A stretch of DNA of 64,000 bases from Alphaproteobacteria bacterium (GCA_024742605.1 JANSYC010000009.1:22905-86904); one strand, 5' to 3'. Shown: positions 42,125 through 54,074, numbered from the stretch's first letter. The notes: a model not told the origin generated them from the letters alone. Program-made: numbers and translations.

Positions 42125-42943
42125 CTACGGGCTCACCCCGAAACTTCGGACCAGGGATCCCGCCACCATGTACCAGCCGTCCACCAGCACGAAGAAGATC
42201 AGCTTGAACGGTAGCGAGATCATAACCGGCGGCACCATCATCATGCCCATGGACATCAGGATTGACGCGATCACCATGTCGATGATCACGAATGGCAGGT
42301 AAAGCAGGAATCCGATCTCGAAGGCCCGTCGCAACTCACTGATGATGAAGGCGGGGATCAGCACCTGCAGCGGTGCGTCCACCCCGGTCTGGGTGTCGTC
42401 GACCCTGGCCATATCCTCGAACAGCTGCAGGTCCTTGTCCCGCACCGTGCGCAGCATGAACTGGCGAAATGGTTCCGACGTGGCCTCGAATGCTTCGACC
42501 TCGGTGATCTGCTCCTCAATCAGCGGGCTGATGCCGTTTTGCCAAGCCTGCTCAAAGGTGGGGGCCATGATGAAGGCGGTCATGAACAGCGCCAGGCTGA
42601 CCATCACCATATTCGGCGGCGATTGCTGGGTGCCGAGGGCGATTCGAAGCAGCGACAACACCACGATGATACGGGTGAAGGACGTCACCATCACCAAGAT
42701 ACCCGGTGCCAGCGACAGCACTGTCATCAGCGCGACCAACTGAATCAGTCGTGCCGTTGTGGAGCCGCTCTCCTCGCCGATATCGAGAGTGAGAGATTGC
42801 GCAAGCGCATCGGCGGCGGGCCAGATCAGGGTCGACAGGGACGCGATCAAACCCAGCGCGAAGGTCGCGCCGAACAGGAGGATATGACGCCTGAGATGAC
42901 CCTTCAGCTTCGATCTAGCCTCCGATCCGGGCTTATGCATCAT
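42125..42943 (-). CDS. fliP: Flagellar export gate protein FliP
   Basis: 272 residues from ATG at 42943, overlapping fliO by four bases; the frame is open further upstream but that part is unrelated. A cleavable signal peptide (about 20-50) ends near ALAQS. Conserved FliP core: LAPGILVMVTSFTRIIVVLSLLR, GTQQSPPNMVMVSLALFMT, and the C-terminal PAFIISELRRAFEIGFLLYLPFVIIDMVIASILMSMGMMM. With FliQ and FliR it forms the core of the flagellar export gate. It is convergent with the TPR gene, seven bases apart. Confidence 0.97.
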   Translation of the reverse strand: MMHKPGSEARSKLKGHLRRHILLFGATFALGLIASLSTLIWPAADALAQSLTLDIGEESGSTTARLIQLVALMTVLSLAPGILVMVTSFTRIIVVLSLLRIALGTQQSPPNMVMVSLALFMTAFIMAPTFEQAWQNGISPLIEEQITEVEAFEATSEPFRQFMLRTVRDKDLQLFEDMARVDDTQTGVDAPLQVLIPAFIISELRRAFEIGFLLYLPFVIIDMVIASILMSMGMMMVPPVMISLPFKLIFFVLVDGWYMVAGSLVRSFGVSP

Positions 42944-43332
42944 TCCGGATCCTCGTAGGTCAGGGTCGGTTGAGGCCTGCGCATCGAGGTCCCGGCTGGG
43001 GTGATCCCACGTTCGACCACTAGATCGCCATCCTGGCCCAAAACGAGGAGATGCTCCACATCGTCGCGCCGTATCAGTACCAGGCGCCGCCGCATATCCA
43101 GGTTCCGGGCTTCCACGATCGCCAGCCGCTTGCCGGCGCGCGCGCCATTCTGCGGGTCGCCGGCGTTGCCCAACATGGAAAATGCGCTCCCGCCCCAGCG
43201 GCGCAAGACGTAGTAAAGCCCCAGGATCATTCCCAGAACGGAAAGCAGCGCTGCCACGTAGCGGAAGGTATCGACCATATCCATCGGGAGATTGTCGGGT
43301 GTCGGCCCGGCGCTGCCAAGGACGAACTGCAA
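42940..43332 (-). CDS. fliO: Flagellar biosynthesis protein FliO
   Basis: 130 residues. One membrane span (YVAALLSVLGMILGLYYVLRRW, about 25-46) and a short FliO/MopB domain: RLAIVEARNLDMRRRLVLIRRDDVEHLLVLG. FliO assists assembly of the FliP ring. It overlaps fliP by four bases. The start is uncertain: TTG at 43332 gives the full length without a clear ribosome binding site, and an internal ATG about 16 codons later is an alternative. Confidence 0.9.
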   Translation of the reverse strand: MQFVLGSAGPTPDNLPMDMVDTFRYVAALLSVLGMILGLYYVLRRWGGSAFSMLGNAGDPQNGARAGKRLAIVEARNLDMRRRLVLIRRDDVEHLLVLGQDGDLVVERGITPAGTSMRRPQPTLTYEDPE

Positions 43333-43349
43333 AGGGTCGGATCAGAGGG

Positions 43350-43676
43350 TCAGAGTCCCCGCTTGCGGCGGTCGATGGCCGATCCATAGGCGGCCGCAGC
43401 TCTGCGGCCAACGAGCGCGCGGTTGCCCGACTCGGTCGCCTGGCGCGCCTGATCAATGCGCTGTGTGGTTTGATCCAGAGCCTCGACCAGGGCCTTGAGG
43501 TCCTCCGCAAGCTGTTTCGCCTCGGCGGCTGGGAGGGATGTCGCGCGCGTGCAGAGGTCGACGATCCGTCGCTCCAACTCGGGCCGGTCGACCGGCTGAT
43601 TCCCGTCGATCTCCTGAATGCCGGCCAGGATGGCCCGCGCCTCGTGTTTGAGGTTCTCGAAACCGGTGTCGCTCAT
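43350..43676 (-). CDS. Small helical flagellar-cluster protein, function unknown
   Basis: 108 residues, helical and charged, no membrane span. It contains LERRIVDLCTRATSLPAAEAKQLAEDLKALVEALDQTTQRI. It overlaps the fhlB-like gene by four bases and precedes fliO by 17 bases, so it is made with the export-gate proteins. Its size and helical nature resemble small export chaperones of the FlgN/FliT kind, but there is no sequence match that I recognise. Confidence 0.65.
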   Translation of the reverse strand: MSDTGFENLKHEARAILAGIQEIDGNQPVDRPELERRIVDLCTRATSLPAAEAKQLAEDLKALVEALDQTTQRIDQARQATESGNRALVGRRAAAAYGSAIDRRKRGL

Positions 43677-44077
43677 TCCGATCCCCGTTCCCGCTCTGTG
43701 AGCCCGCTCCAGTCCTCGCCCATCCCCCCCGGCTTGGAGGCGTTCTGCCCCGGCGTCAGGCTGCCGTTCAAACGATAGACATAAGTGAGGATCTCCGCGA
43801 CCGCCGCGAAGGCCTCAACCGGAATTTCGCAATCCACCTCCACGACCGAGAGGATTTGCGCGAGATCCGGGTCAGATCTCACCCTCACGTCGTTCTCGAA
43901 AGCCAGGCGAAGGATCTTTTCGGCCAACTCGCCATATCCTTTGGCGACCACCGTCGGCGTTGCCCCGGATGTGACTTCGTGGCTCAGGGCGATCGCGACG
44001 GCCCGGTCCTTCGAGGGTTTGGATGGCGAAACGGTCATTGCCTGTTCGGCTCCTGGTGTCGGCTCATCGCCATTCAT
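43673..44077 (-). CDS. FhlB-like protein (FlhB C-terminal domain homologue)
   Basis: 134 residues. The central part matches the cytoplasmic domain of FlhB/YscU: AVAIALSHEVTSGATPTVVAKGYGELAEKILRLAFENDV...LSVVEVDCEIPVEAFAAVAEILTYVYRLNG. The membrane domain and the self-cleaving NPTH loop are absent, so it corresponds to FhlB-type proteins that resemble the cleaved FlhB C-terminal fragment and may substitute for it in the substrate-specificity switch. Full-length flhB is present at 46705. First gene of the minus-strand run leading to fliO and fliP. Confidence 0.85.
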   Translation of the reverse strand: MNGDEPTPGAEQAMTVSPSKPSKDRAVAIALSHEVTSGATPTVVAKGYGELAEKILRLAFENDVRVRSDPDLAQILSVVEVDCEIPVEAFAAVAEILTYVYRLNGSLTPGQNASKPGGMGEDWSGLTERERGSE

Positions 44078-44125
44078 AGACAGAACCAGCCTAACAGGCC
44101 TTCAGGTTCTGCTGAACCCGACAAC

Positions 44126-44140
44126 TGGCACAGTGTTTGC
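44126..44140 (+). promoter_or_regulatory. Sigma-54 promoter of flgB operon
   Basis: TGGCACAGTGTTTGC: full matches to both the -24 TGGCAC and the -12 TTGC elements, with GG and GC exactly 10 bases apart. It lies about 75 bases upstream of flgB in the 136-base gap to the divergent fhlB-like gene. Best RpoN site in the window. Confidence 0.85.
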
Positions 44141-44213
44141 TTTGTTTCTCATGAGCCCAGCCGAGAGAGCCGGGCCAGTACGAGACGGAATACATGATTG
44201 TCGGAGACGTAAG

Positions 44214-44624
44214 ATGGACATGTCGAACCTGAGCCTGTTCAGAATGGCCCGCCAGAAGATGGGGTGGTCGGGGCAGCGCCAAGTGGTGCTGTCACAGAAC
44301 ATTGCCAACGCAGATACCCCAAATTATCGGGCCCGTGACCTGGAAGGGCTGGACTTCAACGCTCGGGTCAAATCCTCGTCGCAGGTCAATATGACGAAAA
44401 CCGCCGGCACCCATTTGCAGGGCACCCGCGTTAAGCCGACCTATCGGATCGAAGACGAGAGCCGACGGGACCTCTACGAGATCAGTCCCGATGGCAACCA
44501 GGTTGTGCTCGAAGAGCAGATGATGAAGGTGGCCGACAATCAGGCCCAGTTCCAACTCGCCAGCAACATCTACCGCAAGAATATCCAGATGTTCCGAATG
44601 GCGGTCAGCGGCAACGGCCAGTAA
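44214..44624 (+). CDS. flgB: Flagellar proximal rod protein FlgB
   Basis: 136 residues from ATG at 44214, with GGAG upstream; the frame is open well before this, across the promoter, but homology begins here. QRQVVLSQNIANADTPNYRARDLEGLDF is the FlgB rod signature; the C-terminal LEEQMMKVADNQAQFQLASNIYRKNIQMFRMAV is typical. It forms the innermost rod ring with FliE, FlgC and FlgF. First gene of flgB-flgC-fliE-fliQ-fliR-flhB. Confidence 0.96.
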   Translation: MDMSNLSLFRMARQKMGWSGQRQVVLSQNIANADTPNYRARDLEGLDFNARVKSSSQVNMTKTAGTHLQGTRVKPTYRIEDESRRDLYEISPDGNQVVLEEQMMKVADNQAQFQLASNIYRKNIQMFRMAVSGNGQ

Positions 44625-44669
44625 CGCAGTGAGAATTGGCCACGGCCATAGGTTTCAGGGAGTTAGACA

Positions 44670-45080
44670 ATGGACTTGAAAGACGCTATTTCGATTTCGG
44701 CCTCCGGCATGCGGGCGCAGGGCACGCGACTGCGGATCATCGCGGAGAACATCGCCAACGCGGACTCCATGGGTGCGCGGCCCGGTGACGACCCCTATCG
44801 GCGCAAGACCATCATGTTCGAGAATGTGCTCGACCGTCAGATGAATGCCGACGTGGTGCGGGTTGCCGAGATCGGTCGGGACCTGTCGGATTTTTCGCTT
44901 TCCTACCAGCCGACCCATCCGCTGGCGGATGATAACGGTTACGTAAAGCGTCCCAACGTCAATGCTTTGATCGAGATGACCGACATGACCGAAGCGCAGC
45001 GGAGCTATGAGGCGAACATGAGCCTGATCGACTCCTCCCGCTCGATGATCCAGAAGACGATCGATCTGATCTCCCGTTGA
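44670..45080 (+). CDS. flgC: Flagellar proximal rod protein FlgC
   Basis: 136 residues. SISASGMRAQGTRLRIIAENIANADS at the N-terminus and PNVNALIEMTDMTEAQRSYEANMSLIDSSRSMIQKTIDLI at the C-terminus are standard FlgC. AGGGAG precedes the ATG. Rod component exported by the flagellar apparatus, 45 bases after flgB. Confidence 0.97.
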   Translation: MDLKDAISISASGMRAQGTRLRIIAENIANADSMGARPGDDPYRRKTIMFENVLDRQMNADVVRVAEIGRDLSDFSLSYQPTHPLADDNGYVKRPNVNALIEMTDMTEAQRSYEANMSLIDSSRSMIQKTIDLISR

Positions 45081-45159
45081 TCCGGACGCGCGACTTCCGG
45101 TTTGCTCTGGAATTGGATAGAGTTATGGCAGGCGACTTCAAGAGATCGAGGAACGCGAA

Positions 45160-45462
45160 ATGGTGACCGGTATCGGAGGAATGGTTCCACCCACGGCGGG
45201 CGGAATCGGTGGCGTTGGCGAGGCTTCCGAAGGGGCGGCCACCGGCAAAGACTTCGCATCCTTCATCCGCGAGGCCGGGACCGATTCGATGGAGACGATG
45301 TATCGCGGCGAGGAAATGTCGAAGGCCGGCATCGCCGGAACGGCGGATCTCAACGACGTGGTTGCCGCCGTAAACGACGCTGAACTTACGCTCCAAACCA
45401 TCACAACGCTGAGAGATCGGCTTGTTCAGGCCTATCAGGAAATCATCCGCATGCCGATCTAG
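45160..45462 (+). CDS. fliE: Flagellar hook-basal body protein FliE
   Basis: 100 residues, the usual size. Glycine-rich N-terminus, then FASFIREAGTDSMETMYRGEEMS and the conserved end DLNDVVAAVNDAELTLQTITTLRDRLVQAYQEIIRMPI. FliE joins the MS ring to the rod and is the first exported rod protein. Follows flgC by 79 bases. A GC-rich inverted repeat (CGCCCCGCC/GGGCGGGCG, near 45508-45532) lies between it and fliQ and might reduce read-through. Confidence 0.95.
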   Translation: MVTGIGGMVPPTAGGIGGVGEASEGAATGKDFASFIREAGTDSMETMYRGEEMSKAGIAGTADLNDVVAAVNDAELTLQTITTLRDRLVQAYQEIIRMPI

Positions 45463-45590
45463 TCCAACCGATTTGGGTTGCTACGAATCGATGGTGCATG
45501 AGAACTGGACGCCCCGCCGGTCTCTGGGCGGGCGACAGGTGGGAGAGTTTGCCCGTATACCCGGCAGATTTTGCCGAGGGGTAGCTTTGG

Positions 45591-45857
45591 ATGAATGAAG
45601 GCGAGGCAATCGACGTTGCGCAGGAAGCGATCCTGACCCTGCTGCTGATGGCCGGGCCGGTCATGGCGGTTGCGCTCACCATCGGGCTCATCATCGCGTT
45701 GTTCCAGGCACTGACCCAGCTCCAGGAGATGACGCTGGTTTTCGTTCCGAAGATCGTGATCGTGTTCGTATCTCTCCTGCTTTTCCTGCCGTTCATGCTG
45801 GCGCAGATCAGCGCTTTCTTCGAAGGTTTGGCGGACAAGATCATTGGCCTCCCTTAA
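45591..45857 (+). CDS. fliQ: Flagellar export gate protein FliQ
   Basis: 88 residues with two membrane helices (about 15-40 and 50-75). AIDVAQEAILTLLLMAGPVM, then FQALTQLQEMTLVFVPKIVIVF, are diagnostic for FliQ. GAGGGG upstream of the ATG. It packs around FliP/FliR in the export gate. 22 bases before fliR. Confidence 0.96.
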   Translation: MNEGEAIDVAQEAILTLLLMAGPVMAVALTIGLIIALFQALTQLQEMTLVFVPKIVIVFVSLLLFLPFMLAQISAFFEGLADKIIGLP

Positions 45858-45879
45858 CGATCCGAAACCGGAGGCTTGA

Positions 45880-46647
45880 ATGCCTCTCGAGGCCTATCTG
45901 CCGTTTCAGATCTACAGCTTCCTGCTGGTCTTTGCCCGCGTCGGATCGATGCTAATTCTGATGCCCGGTATCGGCGAAGGTTTCATTCAGACCCGCATTC
46001 GGATTTATTTCGGCATCGGGTTCGCGGTAGTGGTTACCCCCATCATCCAACCACTTCTGCCGCCGGAACCCCAGAATGCGGTTGCGCTTTTCACCCTGCT
46101 GTTCTGGGAAGTGGTGATCGGCCTGTATTTCGGGATCATCACACGGATCCTATTGCTCACCATGGATACTTTGGGCCGGATCATTTCCTTTCAGACCGGC
46201 CTGGCGGCCGCCACCGCCTTCAACCCGTCGATCTCGGAACAGGGAACACTGGTCGGGCTTCTGCTCACCACTCTCGGCATTCTGATGCTGTTTATTTTCA
46301 ATCTGCATCATGTGCTTCTGATGGCGATCGTCGACAGCTACACGATGTTCGAAGCCGGAGTCGCCCCACCTTTCGAAAGCCTTGCCGAAGCGGTAAGCCG
46401 GGTGACGCAGGACAGTTTCCGGGTCGCGCTGCAGTTTTCGGCGCCTTTCATCGTCATTGGGCTGATCTTTTTCGCGAGCATGGGGATTGTTGCGCGGTTG
46501 ATGCCCCAGCTTCAGATTTTCTTCATAGGTATCCCGATACAGTTGATCCTGGGATTCGTGATCATATCGAGCATCCTCGGCACGTTGATGCGTTTGTTTC
46601 TGGAGTATTATACATCGGGGATTGCTGACTTCTTGGTTCCCCAGTGA
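45880..46647 (+). CDS. fliR: Flagellar export gate protein FliR
   Basis: 255 residues with about six membrane helices. RVGSMLILMPGIGEGFIQTRIRIYFGIGFAVVVTP and TLGRIISFQTGLAAATAFNPSISEQGTLVG are conserved FliR segments; the end is helical and hydrophobic. GGAGG sits five bases before the ATG. With FliP and FliQ it forms the export channel; flhB follows 57 bases later. Confidence 0.96.
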   Translation: MPLEAYLPFQIYSFLLVFARVGSMLILMPGIGEGFIQTRIRIYFGIGFAVVVTPIIQPLLPPEPQNAVALFTLLFWEVVIGLYFGIITRILLLTMDTLGRIISFQTGLAAATAFNPSISEQGTLVGLLLTTLGILMLFIFNLHHVLLMAIVDSYTMFEAGVAPPFESLAEAVSRVTQDSFRVALQFSAPFIVIGLIFFASMGIVARLMPQLQIFFIGIPIQLILGFVIISSILGTLMRLFLEYYTSGIADFLVPQ

Positions 46648-46704
46648 TGCGTTGGGCTCGATGGGGGCCTGGAATCGAAGGCCCTGGGATAGGCGGAGCA
46701 CAAA

Positions 46705-47778
46705 ATGTCCGAGCAGGATGATGCCTCCAAAACCGAAGAGCCGACTCCTAAGAAACTGCAGGATGCCCGCAACAAGGGGCAGATCCCGCAGAGTAAGGAG
46801 ATCGGAAGTTTCGGTGTGCTCGTGGCTTTTGCCGTCGCGGTCGCTGTCCTAGCGCCTTTTAGCGCGTCCATGACCCATGGTCGTCTCAAGACATTGATGG
46901 AGCAAAGCGGGACCATTTCACTCGATATCGGCAATACCGGCGACGTGCTGATGTCCACGGTCTTGAGCGTCCTGCTCTATTTCTCGCCGATTTTCGCCAC
47001 CTTCATCGTGGTCGCTCTGGCGGTGCAACTGGGGCAGGTCGGATTTCTGTTAAGCGCGGAACCGATTATCCCGAAACTCAGCAAGATTTCTCCGATAGCC
47101 GGCGTAAAGAGGCTCGTCTCGGTGAAATCGCTGGTGGAATTCTTAAAGGGCCTTGCCAAAATGGGGGTGGTCGGTTTGGTCGCCTATATTGCGGCCGCAC
47201 CGGAATTCGATCGCCTGGAGGCAATGATCCAGTTGGATGTCGTGGACATCCTTCTCGAGGTTCAGGTCATGGTGATCCGCATCCTTCTCGGTGTGCTGAT
47301 CGTTCTGTTTATGATCGCTGCCTTGGACTACGCCTATCAGACTTACGAACATATCAAACAGAACCGGATGACGCGTCAGGAAGTGCGGGACGAGCACAAA
47401 CAGGCGGAGGGCGATCCCCACGTGAAGGCTCGCCTCCGTCAGATCCGTGCGGATCGGGCGCGCCAACGGATGATGGCATCCGTTCCCAAGGCGGACGTGG
47501 TCATCACCAATCCGACCCATTTCGCTATCGCCCTCTCCTACAATGAAGATGAAATGGTAGCGCCCGTCGTCGTCGCGAAAGGCGCGGATGATGTGGCCTT
47601 TCGAATTCGCGAGGTGGCGAATGACCACGGCGTTCCCATCGTCGAGAACAAGCCTCTCGCGCAGGCGCTGTTCGCGACGGTCGAGATCGATCAACAGATA
47701 CCGCCAGAGCATTATCAGGCAGTCGCTCAGGTGATTTCCTATGTCTACAAGCTGAAAGGCAAATTTGCCGCCAACTGA
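46705..47778 (+). CDS. flhB: Flagellar export switch protein FlhB
   Basis: 357 residues. N-terminal EDDASKTEEPTPKKLQDARNKGQIPQSKEI-type signature, four membrane helices up to about residue 215, then the cytoplasmic domain with the self-cleaving NPTH loop (VVITNPTHFAIALSY, about 268-282) and PVVVAKGADDVAFRIREVANDHGVPIVENKPLAQALF. Autocleavage at Asn-Pro switches export from rod/hook to filament substrates. It ends the flgB operon and overlaps the open frame leading into cckA. Confidence 0.96.
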   Translation: MSEQDDASKTEEPTPKKLQDARNKGQIPQSKEIGSFGVLVAFAVAVAVLAPFSASMTHGRLKTLMEQSGTISLDIGNTGDVLMSTVLSVLLYFSPIFATFIVVALAVQLGQVGFLLSAEPIIPKLSKISPIAGVKRLVSVKSLVEFLKGLAKMGVVGLVAYIAAAPEFDRLEAMIQLDVVDILLEVQVMVIRILLGVLIVLFMIAALDYAYQTYEHIKQNRMTRQEVRDEHKQAEGDPHVKARLRQIRADRARQRMMASVPKADVVITNPTHFAIALSYNEDEMVAPVVVAKGADDVAFRIREVANDHGVPIVENKPLAQALFATVEIDQQIPPEHYQAVAQVISYVYKLKGKFAAN

Positions 47779-47854
47779 GTTCCGGTGCATGCGCTCCGGA
47801 CGCAAGAGTTCAATCACCGTCATAGCGGCGGCAACAAGAGTGTCGGACCTAATA

Positions 47855-49894
47855 ATGGACACCGCGTTTACAACACTTTCAGTCGCCCTTGCCGTGGCCG
47901 CGGCCTTGGGCGGGTTCCTGATGCTGCGACGTCGCGCCTTGAGCCAGGCGGTTAACAGGCCCCAGGAGACCGTGTCATCTCCAAGGGTCCCCGACGCGCC
48001 GCCGCCGGTCGAGAGCGAGACGATCGTTGCTGGATCTGGAGGTGCCGAGGTTTGGCCGACGATTTGGTTGACCGCTGAGGGTCGGTTTATCGAGGCGTCG
48101 CAGGCTGTGCGTGATCTGTTTGGCGAGGAGGTTGCCGAAGGAGGAGGCACTCTGATCGGCCGACTGCGACTGGCGGTTATGAAGGCTCGCGAGGATATCA
48201 CAACGGGCGATATGATCCCGGGGCCGGACCTCTCGGCCGGGGAGCACTCTTTCGGCAGTTGGATGCGGTTGGTGGACGAACGCATTGCTGTTGTTGTCAT
48301 CCCAGCCCCTGAGGTCGCGGCCTCAAATGCCTCCTCTTCTCAGGACGGCCGGCCCCTGGCATCGGGCTCGGGCGGCGTGTTGTCGACGTCGATTCTTCTC
48401 GAAGCGCCCTTCGGTGTCGCATTGCTGGACAGGTCCCTTCGGATACGGGATTGCACGCCGTATTTCGCAAACCTTCTGCAGGAGCCGGACGCTCCGGTGC
48501 ACGCGCCCGAGGGTCGCGCTTTTGTCGACTATGTCGCTGAGACACAGCGGGATCGGTTCACCGGGGCGTTTGACGAACCGATCAGCTCGGATTTGGCGGT
48601 CGACGGGAGTGGACTTGAGGTCGCCCTTGGGGATGACGGCGAGCGATATGTCGCACTGCATGCCGCACGGCTTGATGACGGGTATGCGCTTTATGCCCTG
48701 GACATCAGTCAGCGTCACATGTTGGAAGGCCAGGTTCTGCAGTCCCAGAAGATGCAGGCCGTTGGGCAGCTTGCGGGCGGCGTGGCCCATGATTTCAACA
48801 ACCTGCTGACGGCGATGACCGGATTTTGCGATTTGCTGCTGCAGCGACACCGATCCGGCGACCAGTCTTTCGGCGATGTCATGCAGATCAAGCAGAACGC
48901 CAACCGCGCGGCCAACCTCGTCCGCCAGCTCTTGGCATTTTCGCGGCAACAAACCTTGATCCCAAAGGTCGTCGATCTCTCAGACGCGTTGGCTGATCTG
49001 TCGCATCTGCTCCGCCGGCTGATCGGCGAGACCGTGACCCTCGAAGTGATCCACGGGCGTGACCTCAAACCTGTGAAGGTGGATGGCGGACAATTGGAGC
49101 AGGTTCTGATCAACCTGGTGGTGAACGCCCGAGATGCGATGCCGAACGGCGGAACGATTTCGATGCACACCGCGAATACCACGACGATCAAGCCTCTGCG
49201 CCGCGGAGAGGAGGTCATGCCGCCCGGCGACTACGTGATGATCGAGGTGATCGATACCGGTGTCGGCATTCCGATGGAGCACCTGACCCGGATCCTGGAA
49301 CCGTTCTTCACGACCAAAGAGGTTGGGCGCGGCACCGGGCTCGGCCTGTCGACCGCCTATGGGATCATCAAACAGTTCGGCGGGTACTTGTTCATCGACA
49401 GCACACCGAATGTGGGCACCACGTTTGCGATCTACCTGCCGGCCTGGGATGGCCCCCTGAACCCGGTGGAAGAGGGCGTGGAGCTGCGGCCGAACTCCGA
49501 TCTGACCGGGACCGGGACGATCCTGTTGGTCGAAGACGAGGATCCGGTTCGCCTGTTCGCAGCACGGGCGCTGCGCAGCAAAGGCTATGAAGTTCTCGAA
49601 GCCCGGTCGGGCGAATCGGCCCTCGATATGCTGGCGGACGCGGACATGCCAGGAATCGATTTGTTGATCACCGATGTGGTGATGCCGGGGATCGACGGTC
49701 CGACCTTGGTGCGGCGTGTCCGGAGCAGCCGGCCGGATCTGCCGGTGATCTGCATTTCAGGTTACTCCGAAGATGCGTTGCGCCAGAGGGTGGTTGGGAC
49801 CCAGGGAATCTCTTTTCTTCCGAAACCGTTCTCCCTGAAGCAGTTGGCCAGCGTGGTGAAGACCACGATCGCCAAGCCTCAGTCCCTATCTTGA
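47855..49894 (+). CDS. cckA: CckA-type hybrid sensor histidine kinase
   Basis: 679 residues from ATG at 47855; a longer frame from TTG at 47765 overlaps flhB and is less likely. One N-terminal membrane segment (about 5-25), a divergent PAS region (30-160) and a second PAS (about 175-290). HisKA with phosphoacceptor His near 312 (GGVAHDFNNLL). HATPase with N box VVNARDAM near 420 and GTGLGLSTAYGIIKQFGG. A receiver starts near 557 (ILLVEDEDPVRLFAARAL) with Asp near 606 in LLITDVVMPG. In Caulobacter CckA phosphorylates ChpT/CtrA to control the cell cycle and flagellar genes. Position after flhB and before recA supports orthology. Confidence 0.88.
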   Translation: MDTAFTTLSVALAVAAALGGFLMLRRRALSQAVNRPQETVSSPRVPDAPPPVESETIVAGSGGAEVWPTIWLTAEGRFIEASQAVRDLFGEEVAEGGGTLIGRLRLAVMKAREDITTGDMIPGPDLSAGEHSFGSWMRLVDERIAVVVIPAPEVAASNASSSQDGRPLASGSGGVLSTSILLEAPFGVALLDRSLRIRDCTPYFANLLQEPDAPVHAPEGRAFVDYVAETQRDRFTGAFDEPISSDLAVDGSGLEVALGDDGERYVALHAARLDDGYALYALDISQRHMLEGQVLQSQKMQAVGQLAGGVAHDFNNLLTAMTGFCDLLLQRHRSGDQSFGDVMQIKQNANRAANLVRQLLAFSRQQTLIPKVVDLSDALADLSHLLRRLIGETVTLEVIHGRDLKPVKVDGGQLEQVLINLVVNARDAMPNGGTISMHTANTTTIKPLRRGEEVMPPGDYVMIEVIDTGVGIPMEHLTRILEPFFTTKEVGRGTGLGLSTAYGIIKQFGGYLFIDSTPNVGTTFAIYLPAWDGPLNPVEEGVELRPNSDLTGTGTILLVEDEDPVRLFAARALRSKGYEVLEARSGESALDMLADADMPGIDLLITDVVMPGIDGPTLVRRVRSSRPDLPVICISGYSEDALRQRVVGTQGISFLPKPFSLKQLASVVKTTIAKPQSLS

Positions 49895-49953
49895 GGGTCT
49901 GTCCCGCTCGCCCCACAATCTGTGGTGGCTGAAACGGCTGTATCTCAAAATAA

Positions 49954-50001
49954 GAACAAACCAAGAAAATTTCTTGCCGATGAGAACAAAAATGGTACGA
50001 T
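49954..50001 (+). promoter_or_regulatory. recA promoter with LexA-box-like sites
   Basis: TTGCCG (49974-49979) and TACGAT (49996-50001) are 16 bases apart. GAAC-N7-GTAC (49984-49998) lies between and over them, and GAAC-N7-GAAA is at 49954-49968. Each differs by one base from the alphaproteobacterial LexA direct repeat GAAC-N7-GAAC. The position fits SOS repression of recA; the mismatches leave some doubt. Confidence 0.5.
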
Positions 50002-50126
50002 CTCGGTTAACGAGTCGTCGGCAAGCGCCTATCCAGCGCAATTCTGAACTCCCGCCGTCGATGTAAATGTCAGGTTTCGCGCGCCGCCTTGCGGCGGGCC
50101 GACCGCACCGATAGAAGGAGGCAGAA

Positions 50127-51209
50127 ATGACAGCCCATCTGCGCGTGATCGAGAAGGACGGCATGGATAAGACCAAGGCGTTGGAGGCGGCGCTCACCCA
50201 GATCGAGCGTGCGTTCGGTAAGGGCTCGGTGATGAAGCTGGGCGCGCGGGACCAGGGAATCGACATTGAGACGGTGTCGACCGGGTCTCTGGGATTGGAC
50301 ATCGCGCTCGGGATCGGCGGGCTTCCCCGCGGCCGGGTGATTGAGATTTACGGGCCCGAGAGTTCGGGCAAGACCACGATGGCTCTTCACGTTGTCGCCG
50401 AAGCCCAGAAAGCCGGTGGCACCTGTGCCTTCGTCGATGCCGAACATGCGCTTGATCCGATCTACGCCAGAAAGCTGGGCGTCGATGTCGACGAGTTGCT
50501 GATCTCGCAGCCGGATGCGGGCGAACAGGCTCTGGAGATTGCCGATACCCTGGTGCGCTCAGGCGCAATCGATGTGCTGGTGGTCGACTCTGTCGCGGCT
50601 CTTGTTCCCAAGGCCGAGTTGGAGGGCGAGATGGGCGATACCCATGTCGGCCTGCAGGCCCGGTTGATGAGCCAGGCCCTCCGCAAGCTCACCGGTTCGA
50701 TCTCCCGGTCGAAATGCATGGTGATCTTCATCAACCAGATCCGCATGAAGATCGGTGTGATGTTCGGCAGTCCCGAGACCACGACCGGTGGCAACGCTCT
50801 CAAGTTCTACGCCTCCGTGCGGCTGGATATCCGTCGGATCGGCGCCATCAAGGACCGCGACGAGGTGGTGGGCAACCAGACCCGGGTTAAGGTCGTGAAG
50901 AACAAGCTTGCGCCCCCGTTCCGGGTTGTTGAATTCGACATCATGTACGGCAAGGGGGTGTCCAAGACGGGCGAGCTCTTGGATCTCGGCGTCAATGCGA
51001 ATATCGTCGAGAAATCGGGCGCGTGGTTCTCTTGCGACGGCCAGCGGATCGGTCAGGGTCGGGAGAACGCCAAACAGTTCCTCCTCGATAACCCCGACAT
51101 GGCAGGCTCGATCGAGCGACGAATTCGGGAGAACGCCGGTCTGGTGGCGGACGCCATGTTGGTGGGCAGCCCGGACCCTGAAGAGGGCGGTTTGCCCGAC
51201 GAGGGTTGA
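50127..51209 (+). CDS. recA: Recombinase RecA
   Basis: 360 residues. Walker [10 protein letters not shown] near residue 75, Walker [13 protein letters not shown] near 152, L2 loop [30 protein letters not shown]. The alphaproteobacterial N-terminus ([27 protein letters not shown]) is preceded by a short [12 protein letters not shown] extension that follows AAGGAGG, so the start at 50127 is well supported. RecA drives homologous recombination and triggers LexA cleavage. Confidence 0.99.
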   Translation: MTAHLRVIEKDGMDKTKALEAALTQIERAFGKGSVMKLGARDQGIDIETVSTGSLGLDIALGIGGLPRGRVIEIYGPESSGKTTMALHVVAEAQKAGGTCAFVDAEHALDPIYARKLGVDVDELLISQPDAGEQALEIADTLVRSGAIDVLVVDSVAALVPKAELEGEMGDTHVGLQARLMSQALRKLTGSISRSKCMVIFINQIRMKIGVMFGSPETTTGGNALKFYASVRLDIRRIGAIKDRDEVVGNQTRVKVVKNKLAPPFRVVEFDIMYGKGVSKTGELLDLGVNANIVEKSGAWFSCDGQRIGQGRENAKQFLLDNPDMAGSIERRIRENAGLVADAMLVGSPDPEEGGLPDEG

Positions 51210-51383
51210 AGGCGGCAGACCTCACGAAGGCGGTCGACTCCCGTCTCGTGAGACCGGCTGTGGACTTGGCTTTGCTGCCTCGGTAAAACCGTGGGCCGCG
51301 CTGATCGACCTAAAGAGGGTGGGTCGGCGCCGGGCTCCACGACCGGGCGGCGGAGACGGTCCTACAGCAAGGTTTTGAAGCAG

Positions 51384-54059
<2,676 letters not shown>

Positions 54060-54074
54060 CCCGGAGTATCCATC

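Noticed and set aside
42944..43510. Long N-terminal extension of FliP
   Set aside because: The extension overlaps fliO and the 108-residue gene out of frame and has no FliP similarity; the ATG at 42943 begins just before the signal peptide.
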